Assembly (NCBI GenBank): GCA_002381805.1
Contig: DFXZ01000004.1
Coordinates: 992,001 to 1,056,000, forward strand
Length of the DNA stretch: 64,000 nt
Direction of reading: 5' to 3'
Source: Bdellovibrio sp. UBA4095
GTDB lineage: Bacteria; Bdellovibrionota; Bdellovibrionia; Bdellovibrionales; Bdellovibrionaceae
Below, in pieces: positions 57,745-64,000 of the stretch. How positions within the stretch are numbered: position 1 is the first letter of the stretch; each line of letters opens with the position of its first letter. A model generated the notes under the pieces. That model saw nothing but the letters and a program-made list of their open reading frames with translations. It ran no database searches and had not been told where the DNA came from. The position numbers and the translations under genes are program-made.

Positions 57745-59154
57745 ATGTCTAAAATTTCGGCCATGATGGATACCGGTAAGCGCTCTCTGATGAACTCTCA
57801 GACAGCCTTGCAAACAGTCGGTCATAACATCGCCAACAAGTCGACGGAGGGGTTCTCTCGGCAACGTGTTGAATTGCTTTCTAATGTGCCTATTGGCGAA
57901 GGAAATCTGCAAATCGGTATGGGCGCCCGAGCCGGTGTCGTCACTCGCGTAAACAATCCCTGGTTAGAAAAGCAAATTCAAAAAGAAGGCATGAACATGG
58001 GATTTCAAGATTCCCGTGCTGATGCTTTGGCGCGCGTAGAGCAAGTCTACAACGAACAGGCCAACAAAGGCTTAAACCAATACATGACGGACTTCTTTAA
58101 CTCCTTCAGAGAGCTTTCAAATAATCCTGAAAGCTTGGCGTCACGTACTATGGTTAGAGAGTCTGCCGTAGCTCTGGGAAAAGATTTTGGTAGGGTGGTC
58201 GGCCAACTACGTGGAGTCCAAGAAGACTTGGATGGTCAGATTAAAACAACTGTGGAAGAAGTGAATCAGATCTCCAAGGAGATTGCTTCTCTGAATGAGA
58301 AAATTCAAATCATTGAAGTTCAGAATACTCCTGCCAACGACGAGAGAGATCGTCGTGATCTCCTTTTGAAAAAACTCGGTGAGAAGATTGATATCTCCTG
58401 GGCAGAAGGTAAAGATGGCATGGTGACCGTCACCGCGGGGCGAACCGCGATTCTGGTTTCTGGCGTTGGTTCGTCAGAGCTTTCCGCAAAACTTTCTGGG
58501 AATGGGGATCGTGTAGCCGTGTACTATATGGGATCTCCAGGGTCGCCAGCTAATATAACAGAACAAATTACTGGTGGCCGGATCGGTGGCGCTCTGGATG
58601 TGCGAGATCATGTGATCGAAGATCTTTTAGGTCACGTGGATAAGATGGCATACACCCTTTCGAAAGAAGTGAACAAGGCCCATATTGAAGGCTTCGACAA
58701 GTATGGAAAGTCCGGTGTTTTGTTCTTTGAAATGCCAGAAAGCCAAAAGGGTGCGGCAGCAAGTTTTTCGCTTAATAAAACAATCTATAATGATGTGAGC
58801 AAGATCGCAGCGGGTGTTCAGCCTGGTGCTCCTGGGGATAATACTGTGGCGAACGTGATCTCAGCTTTGCAATACAAGCAGGTCATGGACGAAGGGACTT
58901 CGACTTTGGATGATTATTATAACACCCAAGTCGGTCAAATCGGTGCAGTCGTACAGCGAGCCATTAAGGCTCAAGAATCCCAAAAGAATGTGATTGGGCA
59001 ATTAACTAATATTCGTGAGAGTATCAGTGGTGTCAGTTTGGATGAAGAGACTACTAAGATGATCGAATTCCAGAAGACTTACGATGCCTCTGCGCGACTG
59101 ATTAAAACCGCGGATGAAATGTTTGATACAGTACTAAGCTTGAAGAGACTTTAA
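57745..59154 (+). CDS. flgK: Flagellar hook-filament junction protein FlgK
   Basis: 469 residues, normal to short for the family. N-terminal LMNSQTALQTVGHNIANKSTEGFSRQRVEL and C-terminal FQKTYDASARLIKTADEMFDTVLSL are the paired D0/D1 helices. The middle carries the GGRIGGALDVRDHVIEDLL block. It joins hook to filament together with FlgL. AAGGAG precedes the ATG. Confidence 0.97.
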   Translation: MSKISAMMDTGKRSLMNSQTALQTVGHNIANKSTEGFSRQRVELLSNVPIGEGNLQIGMGARAGVVTRVNNPWLEKQIQKEGMNMGFQDSRADALARVEQVYNEQANKGLNQYMTDFFNSFRELSNNPESLASRTMVRESAVALGKDFGRVVGQLRGVQEDLDGQIKTTVEEVNQISKEIASLNEKIQIIEVQNTPANDERDRRDLLLKKLGEKIDISWAEGKDGMVTVTAGRTAILVSGVGSSELSAKLSGNGDRVAVYYMGSPGSPANITEQITGGRIGGALDVRDHVIEDLLGHVDKMAYTLSKEVNKAHIEGFDKYGKSGVLFFEMPESQKGAAASFSLNKTIYNDVSKIAAGVQPGAPGDNTVANVISALQYKQVMDEGTSTLDDYYNTQVGQIGAVVQRAIKAQESQKNVIGQLTNIRESISGVSLDEETTKMIEFQKTYDASARLIKTADEMFDTVLSLKRL

Positions 59155-59167
59155 TAAGGAAAGTTAG

Positions 59168-60250
59168 ATGAGAATCGCAGATAAAATGGCTTTTAATCAA
59201 GTGAATCAGAATCTGACCAAGAACCGGTCGGATATGGCTGACTTGCAAAATCAAGCTGCGACTCAAAAGCGAATTAATAAGCCTTCTGATGATCCCTTGG
59301 CTTCGGCGCGGGTCTTGGCGGCTCGGACGGAAGAACGTGGAAATTCGCAGTTTATTAAGAATATCAATAATGCTCGTTCTTTTCTGGAGTTCTCGGATCA
59401 GTCCCTTGGCGAACTTTCTGAAATCTTAGTTCGAGCTAAGGAACTTGCGATCAGTCAGTCGAACGATGCCAGTGGAAATGAAGAAACACGTCTGGTAACG
59501 GCTTCTGAAGTCGAGCAGATCTATAACCAAGCAGTCCAAATCGGAAATCGAAAGCTTGGAGAGCGTTATATTTTTGGTGGTTATAAAACGCATAACAGTC
59601 CTTTCAGTCAGGATGGTGAGTATCGCGGTGACGATGGCGATATGAAAATTCAGACTCAAAAGGATTCATTCGTTGCGATGAACATTCCCGGAAGCAAAGT
59701 ATTCCTGGGAAAAGGGCTCGGCAACGATGGTATTGTAAGAGCTCGTGCTGAAACTCCAAAGAACGTTGAAGAGTTAAAAGACTTCAAACAGGAAGAGCTT
59801 AGACGAGCTGAAGAGAATCGCCTCGAAGAAGAGCAATTCCTGCAAACTCGTGGTCCGGCCTCAGTTCGTCGGCATAAGCATGCTGATAAAGTTGATCCTG
59901 TCACTGGATCGGGCGGATTAAATATTTTTACAGTCTTAAGGGATCTCGAGGTTTCATTAAGAACGAATGATAAGCAGGGTGTGCAAGACTCCCTGGATAC
60001 CTTGGACCAGGCCATCTCGCAGGTCGTGCTTTCACGCTCTGAAGTTGGGTCCAGAATCATGGCTATTGATAGCACCACAGAATCGTTGCACAAGGCTGTG
60101 GTCGATAATAAAGTTTCGGCCTCTCAACTCGAAGATGCTGATGCGTTCCAAGTTATTTCGGACATAAATAAGACTGATAGTACTCTAAAAGCGACTTTGG
60201 AGACTTCCGGCAAGCTTATTCAGGCAAGCCTTCTTGACTTTCTCCGATAA
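59168..60250 (+). CDS. flgL: Flagellar hook-filament junction protein FlgL
   Basis: 360 residues. N-terminal NLTKNRSDMADLQNQAATQKRINKPSDDPLASAR and the flagellin-like C-terminal region identify FlgL. A polar, Arg/Glu-rich insert sits at about 198-240 (EELRRAEENRLEEEQFLQ). It begins 13 bases after flgK, with AAGGAAAG upstream. Confidence 0.95.
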   Translation: MRIADKMAFNQVNQNLTKNRSDMADLQNQAATQKRINKPSDDPLASARVLAARTEERGNSQFIKNINNARSFLEFSDQSLGELSEILVRAKELAISQSNDASGNEETRLVTASEVEQIYNQAVQIGNRKLGERYIFGGYKTHNSPFSQDGEYRGDDGDMKIQTQKDSFVAMNIPGSKVFLGKGLGNDGIVRARAETPKNVEELKDFKQEELRRAEENRLEEEQFLQTRGPASVRRHKHADKVDPVTGSGGLNIFTVLRDLEVSLRTNDKQGVQDSLDTLDQAISQVVLSRSEVGSRIMAIDSTTESLHKAVVDNKVSASQLEDADAFQVISDINKTDSTLKATLETSGKLIQASLLDFLR

Positions 60251-60260
60251 AAATAATACC

Positions 60261-60287
60261 TACAGTTCCGCCAAATTTTACCGATAA
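60261..60287 (+). promoter_or_regulatory. Sigma-28-type promoter upstream of csrA
   Basis: TACAGTTC (60261-60268), 11 bases, ACCGATAA (60280-60287) matches TAAAGTTT-N11-GCCGATAA at 13 of 16 positions with perfect spacing. The csrA ATG follows 23 bases later. It would allow csrA-fliW transcription separately from flgK-flgL. Confidence 0.62.
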
Positions 60288-60310
60288 CGACTGCAGCAAA
60301 AGGAGTTGTC

Positions 60311-60538
60311 ATGCTGGTTCTCACACGGAAGTTGGGTGAAAGCATCGCTATCGATGACCACATTAAAATCAGAGTAGTTCAGATTAAGGGCAAGCAAGTT
60401 CGCCTCGGCATTGACGCCCCTAAAGACACTAAAATCCATCGCGAGGAAGTCTATGTCGCGATTCAGGAGCAAAATCAGCAGTCCGTTGATGTACCTGCCG
60501 ATAAAACGCGCAGTGTAGCCAAATTATTGAAGCCCTAA
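60311..60538 (+). CDS. csrA: Carbon storage regulator CsrA
   Basis: 75 residues. MLVLTRKLGESIAID at the start and IHREEVY with Arg44 are the RNA-binding residues of CsrA, a dimeric protein that binds GGA in RNA hairpins and blocks or stabilises mRNAs. The C-terminal extension (about 20 residues beyond the 55-residue core) is normal. AAAAGGAG precedes the ATG. Followed by fliW, its protein antagonist. It ends in a small GC hairpin at 60541-60559. Confidence 0.98.
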   Translation: MLVLTRKLGESIAIDDHIKIRVVQIKGKQVRLGIDAPKDTKIHREEVYVAIQEQNQQSVDVPADKTRSVAKLLKP

Positions 60539-60540
60539 AG

Positions 60541-60559
60541 GCGCCCAAGTCTGGGGCGC
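60541..60559 (+). terminator. GC hairpin after csrA
   Basis: GCGCCC (60541-60546) and GGGCGC (60554-60559) form a 6-bp stem. No T run follows, so it may only reduce read-through into fliW. Confidence 0.45.
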
Positions 60560-60654
60560 TTCGTCATACTTCTTTAATTTTATTGAGTCTCCCTAGATTT
60601 AGGTCCAGATTTAGATATGGATTCACCCTGTTCGCAGCTTCGCGTGTCTAAAAT

Positions 60655-60668
60655 AAAGGTGAACCTTT
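60655..60668 (+). promoter_or_regulatory. Short hairpin just before the fliW ribosome site
   Basis: AAAGGT-GA-ACCTTT lies three bases before the CTGGAGGG Shine-Dalgarno. The 143-base csrA-fliW gap also has two copies of AGATTTAG (near 60594 and 60607). Confidence 0.35.
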
Positions 60669-60681
60669 TCTGGAGGGATAG

Positions 60682-61209
60682 ATGATCATTTCGACATCAA
60701 GATTCGGCCAAGTTGAGCTGAAGCAAGAAGATGTTCTGACTTTTCCTGAAGGCCTTTTGGGCTTTAGCGATCTGCGAGAGTTTGTTCTTCTTGATGACCC
60801 AAATGATGAGATCTTTGCTTGGCTTCAGAGTTGTGAAGCCGCCGCTATTGCCTTCCCAGTCCTAGAGCCAGAGCTTTTTACTCAGCAGTACAAGGCAAAT
60901 CTAACTAAAAGTGATATGGAAGCGTTAAAGCTTGTTGATCAAAGCAAGGCTCGCTATTTCTCAATCATTACGATTCCTGACGATCCAACTCAGATGACGG
61001 CTAATTTAAAAGCTCCAGTTGTGGTTAATATCGAAAAGAAAGTCGCTCGTCAGTGTGTTCTTCAAGACAACAACCTTGCGATTCGTGAACCAATTTTCAC
61101 GAAGCTTCAGCAGCGTGTGGTTCAGAATCCAGCTGTGGCAATTAAGAATCAATCAACAGGAATTGATGTGGCCACCAAACTTCACGTGGTTAAAGAAGTC
61201 GAATTGTAA
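60682..61209 (+). CDS. fliW: Flagellar assembly factor FliW
   Basis: 175 residues. TSRFGQVELKQEDVLTFPEGLLGFSDLREFVLLD is the FliW signature; the C-terminal ARQCVLQDNNLAIREPIF follows. FliW binds CsrA and, in other bacteria, flagellin, so that flagellin export releases it to relieve CsrA. TGGAGGG precedes the ATG. It ends at a strong terminator. Confidence 0.97.
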   Translation: MIISTSRFGQVELKQEDVLTFPEGLLGFSDLREFVLLDDPNDEIFAWLQSCEAAAIAFPVLEPELFTQQYKANLTKSDMEALKLVDQSKARYFSIITIPDDPTQMTANLKAPVVVNIEKKVARQCVLQDNNLAIREPIFTKLQQRVVQNPAVAIKNQSTGIDVATKLHVVKEVEL

Positions 61210-61233
61210 TTAAAAAGATTATATTTATAAATG

Positions 61234-61265
61234 AAAAGAGGCTCGAAATTCGAGCCTCTTTTTTT
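61234..61265 (+). terminator. Rho-independent terminator after fliW
   Basis: AAGAGGCTCGAA and TTCGAGCCTCTT form a nearly perfect stem of about 12 bp, followed by a long T run to 61265. It can also serve rmuC on the opposite strand. Confidence 0.93.
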
Positions 61266-62547
61266 ATGTGACAGTGACTGCTTCAATTTGTGGTAAAGAC
61301 TTTTCGGTTTTGGCGCCTAAACGCTTCAAATCCTCCACTTGATCCATCAGATTGCCTCGCCCCTCGGAGACCTTCTTGATGACGTCCTCGTGGGCTTTCT
61401 GAGCAGCTCCCAGCTTTTCTCCGAGGTTCTGCAGGTCTTTTAAAAGTCCTGCGAACTTTTCGTAAAGTAAACCGCCGCGTTTGGCGATTTCAAGAGCATT
61501 CTTTTCTTGGCGATCTTGTTTCCAAAGGGCGGAGACGGTTCTTAATGTGGCCAACAATGTGGTCGGGCTGACGATGGCAACATTCTTTTCCCAAGCATAC
61601 TGGAAGAGTTCCGGCTTCAGCTTGAATGCCAAAGCGAAGGCAGGTTCAAGAGGCATGAAAAGAATCACAAAGTCCGGCGAAATTAATTTTTCAGCGGCAT
61701 GATATTTTTTCTCTGAAAGACCATCGATGTGCTTCTTTAGAGACTCCACATGCAGTTTGCCGCACCGGTCTTGGTCTTCTAAGGACTCTGCAGAGGAATA
61801 CTGTTCATAGGCAGTTAGGGTCATCTTGGAGTCGACAATGATGTGCTTGCTGTCTGGAAGGTTGACGATCACGTCGGGACGTAGAATCTGTCCGTCGTCA
61901 CCACGCAAATCCATGTCGACACCTTGAACAATGTATTCCTCGCCTTTGCGTAGACCCGATCGCTCAAGAATATTTTCAAGGATAAGCTCGCCCCAGTTGC
62001 CTTGAGTTTTCGACTCGCCCTTAAGAGCTTTCGTCAAATTGTGGGTTTCAGCTGACATGACCTTATTCAGCTCCATCAGCTTGGTAAGCTCCCCTCGCAA
62101 GATGCCGCGTTCGGAGCGCTCCGTTGAATAGGTTTCTTCCACTTTTCTTTCGAAGTCTTTCAGCCTTTCTTTGAGTGGCTCCAGGACAGAGGAAATGTTC
62201 TTGTGATTCTGATCTGCGAATTTAACCGATTTTTCTTCAAAGATTTTTTGAGCGGTCAGTTCAAACTGTACATTCATACGCTGAGCGAGTTCATCTTGCT
62301 GTTGGCGGGCTTCAAGCATCAGTCTTTTTTGCTCAGAGAGACCTTCTCCGAGAATATCGTTTTTCATTTGCAGCGTTTGGAGGTCCGACTTTAGCTGCAT
62401 TTGTTCTGTGGTAAATTGAGCTTTCATTTTGAAATAGATCAGAAGACCTGAGATCAAGGCGCCGACAGCAAAAGCCAGTAAACAATAATAAATCACGCGA
62501 TTCCTCCCTGGATAGGTCCTTTTGCCCCTAGAAATTCCTTTGGTCAC
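61264..62547 (-). CDS. rmuC: DNA recombination protein RmuC homologue
   Basis: 427 residues from a GTG start. An N-terminal membrane helix (about 20-42), a coiled coil (about 45-185) and the RmuC nuclease-like domain: QGNWGELILENILERSGL (about 180-197), RPDVIVNLPDSKHIIVDSK, FMPLEPAFALA. RmuC limits rearrangements at inverted repeats in E. coli. No Shine-Dalgarno is visible at the GTG, so the exact start is uncertain. Confidence 0.93.
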   Translation of the reverse strand: MTKGISRGKRTYPGRNRVIYYCLLAFAVGALISGLLIYFKMKAQFTTEQMQLKSDLQTLQMKNDILGEGLSEQKRLMLEARQQQDELAQRMNVQFELTAQKIFEEKSVKFADQNHKNISSVLEPLKERLKDFERKVEETYSTERSERGILRGELTKLMELNKVMSAETHNLTKALKGESKTQGNWGELILENILERSGLRKGEEYIVQGVDMDLRGDDGQILRPDVIVNLPDSKHIIVDSKMTLTAYEQYSSAESLEDQDRCGKLHVESLKKHIDGLSEKKYHAAEKLISPDFVILFMPLEPAFALAFKLKPELFQYAWEKNVAIVSPTTLLATLRTVSALWKQDRQEKNALEIAKRGGLLYEKFAGLLKDLQNLGEKLGAAQKAHEDVIKKVSEGRGNLMDQVEDLKRLGAKTEKSLPQIEAVTVT

Positions 62548-62606
62548 GAGAAAAAGAATCTGCTACAAATAGGCTCATATTCAACTCTAAACAATGCGAT
62601 GCAAAA

Positions 62607-63494
62607 ATGAATTCAGCTATAAAATTAAAAAGTATTCTTCTCGCTTTTCGCCCTAAAACTCTGACGGCAGCACTGGTTCCATGTATCGCAGGAACAGCTC
62701 TGGTTCGAGCTATGGGCCTGGACTGGAACGGAGGCATCCTTTTTTACGCTCTAATGGCCTCTTTTCTTATCCAGATCGGAACGAATCTTGTGAACGATGC
62801 GGTCGACTTCAAGAAAGGTGCAGATACTGAAAAACGTATTGGTCCCCAGCGGATCACTCAGTCAGGAATTTTGGAAGCCAATCAAGTGATGCTTTTAGGT
62901 AGCCTTTGTTTCGGCCTGGCTGTTGTGTGTGGTGTTCCTCTAGTATTGCAGGGTGGTTGGGTCATTGTGGCTATCGGTCTGGCTTCCGTGTTAATGGGAT
63001 ATGCTTACACTGCAGGTCCCTTTCCTTTGGCCTATCTTGGCTTGGGTGATTTGTTCGTCATTTTATTTTTTGGCTTGCTCGCGGTCACGGGGATTGTCTT
63101 TCTGAATACGGGTGAATGGTACTCCGAAGCTTTGGTGTTGGGATTGCAGATTGGATTCCACGCAACTGTTCTGATTGCTATCAACAACTTAAGAGATCGC
63201 GCGGGCGATCAGCTTGTTCAAAAAAAGACAATGGCGGTCCGCTTTGGTGTGCGATTTTCTAAGTGGGAAATTGCGTCCCTCAGTCTTCTGCCGTTTCTTA
63301 TTAATGTTTACTGGTGGTTTGAAGGTTATAAGATTGCGGCAATTCTTTCTTTGGGAGCTCTGCCACTTGCAGTCAAGCTTGTCAGAAATATATTCGCGAA
63401 CGAACCAGGTCCTGTTTATAATAAATTTTTAGCACAGGCTGCAGCTCTGCATTTGCTCTTTGGGGTGCTCATAACGATTGGATTTGCCACTTGA
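62607..63494 (+). CDS. menA: 1,4-dihydroxy-2-naphthoate polyprenyltransferase
   Basis: 295 residues, integral membrane enzyme with about eight helices. RPKTLTAALVPCIAGTAL (about 14-31) and NDAVDFKKGADTEKRIGPQR (about 62-81) are the MenA/UbiA prenyl-diphosphate and Mg-binding motifs. It adds the polyprenyl tail to DHNA in menaquinone synthesis. Its TGA shares bases with the TTG of the next gene. Confidence 0.94.
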   Translation: MNSAIKLKSILLAFRPKTLTAALVPCIAGTALVRAMGLDWNGGILFYALMASFLIQIGTNLVNDAVDFKKGADTEKRIGPQRITQSGILEANQVMLLGSLCFGLAVVCGVPLVLQGGWVIVAIGLASVLMGYAYTAGPFPLAYLGLGDLFVILFFGLLAVTGIVFLNTGEWYSEALVLGLQIGFHATVLIAINNLRDRAGDQLVQKKTMAVRFGVRFSKWEIASLSLLPFLINVYWWFEGYKIAAILSLGALPLAVKLVRNIFANEPGPVYNKFLAQAAALHLLFGVLITIGFAT

Positions 63495-64000
63495 TTCAAA
63501 TATTTTTCAGTCCGTACAAAATCATCCCCATGACCTCTCTTAATGCCGTTTCGGGAGTAACTCCCAGAGAAGGAGCTCTTCTTAAGGTGGTATGGTCGGA
63601 TGGTTTGGAAGGGTATGCTGATTTGCATCCTTGGCCAGAGCTCGGAGATGCTCCTTTGAGTGAGCAGTTGGCGGATTTGCGAAAAGGCCGAATGAGCTTG
63701 ATGGTCGAACAATCCATATGGCTTGCCCGAAGGGATGCGTCGGCACGCAAAGACAACAAAAATGTCATGGACTTGGGCACAAAGATTAAAAACAACTTCG
63801 TCATATCTGATTTAACACAGTTAAAACCCGGTACACTGGATGAAATTCGCAAAGAGGGCTTCGACACCGTTAAGGTCAAGGTAGGAAGAGATTTAGCGAA
63901 AGAGGCTGAAGCTCTGACCCATCTGGCAGCTTGTCCATTGTACATTCGATTAGATTTCAATGGCCTTGGGAATTGGCAGGTTTTTGAAAAGTTCATGTCG
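63491..64000 (+). CDS. menC: o-Succinylbenzoate synthase, N-terminal part
   Basis: The gene starts at TTG 63491 (coupled to the menA stop, TTGA) and runs past the window edge; 170 codons are present. The enolase-superfamily features are VKVKVGRD with the KxK catalytic lysine (about 128-130) and the metal-ligand pattern LDFNGLGN (Asp155). It dehydrates SHCHC to o-succinylbenzoate in menaquinone synthesis, in keeping with menA next to it. The complete protein should be about 310-320 residues. The exact MenC versus other enolase-superfamily assignment rests on context. Confidence 0.8.
   Translation, partial: MIQIFFSPYKIIPMTSLNAVSGVTPREGALLKVVWSDGLEGYADLHPWPELGDAPLSEQLADLRKGRMSLMVEQSIWLARRDASARKDNKNVMDLGTKIKNNFVISDLTQLKPGTLDEIRKEGFDTVKVKVGRDLAKEAEALTHLAACPLYIRLDFNGLGNWQVFEKFMS

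Overview
The window looks like chromosome from a Bdellovibrio-type predatory bacterium (Bdellovibrionota). This is inferred from gene content and order, not from a database match: a Gram-negative DivIVA, many secreted proteins and lipoproteins (FQNC/LLSAC-type lipoboxes), isolated Tad-type secretion parts beside FHA proteins, and a flagellar operon ending in csrA-fliW. Base composition looks moderate (mid-to-upper 40s % G+C by eye). I saw no rRNA, tRNA, CRISPR array, prophage or insertion sequence. Most genes are ordinary chromosomal genes packed tightly in operons.

Layout. 1-5 kb: tail of a 2OG-Fe(II) oxygenase, a membrane-anchored protein, valS, a porin-like barrel. 5-8 kb: an MFS exporter overlapping a cysteine-less rhodanese, then an outer-membrane barrel. 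7.8-10.8 kb (minus): a cell-division neighbourhood transcribed as a maf-yggS fusion, proC, divIVA, yggU. 10.8-17.5 kb (plus): a translationally coupled operon of TadC, DUF192, three FHA-domain membrane proteins and a PP2C-fold protein without its metal-binding aspartates. 17.5-26 kb: a degenerate sulfatase-like lipoprotein, ExbB/ExbD, CTP-dependent lipid kinase-like protein, pssA, asd, a CFI-box-CTERM protein and an acidic outer-membrane protein. 26-40 kb: dps, truA, rplM-rpsI, recX-alaS, a degenerate ANL (acyl-CoA synthetase fold) protein, a Slt-type transglycosylase, pgpA, pncC, recA, a YqjE/YqjD-like pair. 40-51 kb: envelope lipoproteins including a 966-residue protein with fourteen 58-residue blades, a secreted zinc-protease candidate, a CBS protein, glutathione peroxidase, a Cys/Gly-rich secreted protein, lysC and an MltD-like transglycosylase. 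51-61 kb: flgF-flgG-flgA-flgH-flgI-flgJ-flgM-flgN-flgK-flgL-csrA-fliW. 61-64 kb: rmuC, menA and the start of menC.

The most interesting signal lies in the non-coding DNA of the flagellar operon. The flgI-flgJ gap holds several hairpins that present GGA in their loops (two are near-perfect matches to the CsrA target consensus) inside a domain closed by a long-range stem and followed by seven T. The flgM-flgN and flgN-flgK gaps carry further GGA hairpins. The same operon ends with csrA and its protein antagonist fliW, and csrA has its own sigma-28-like promoter. Together this suggests an RNA-based CsrA sponge or feedback circuit built into the operon, which would be new. A perfect 31-bp inverted repeat just upstream of flgK is a second unexplained structure. 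A third theme is a set of enzyme folds that have lost catalytic residues (PP2C, sulfatase, ANL, rhodanese, LytM).
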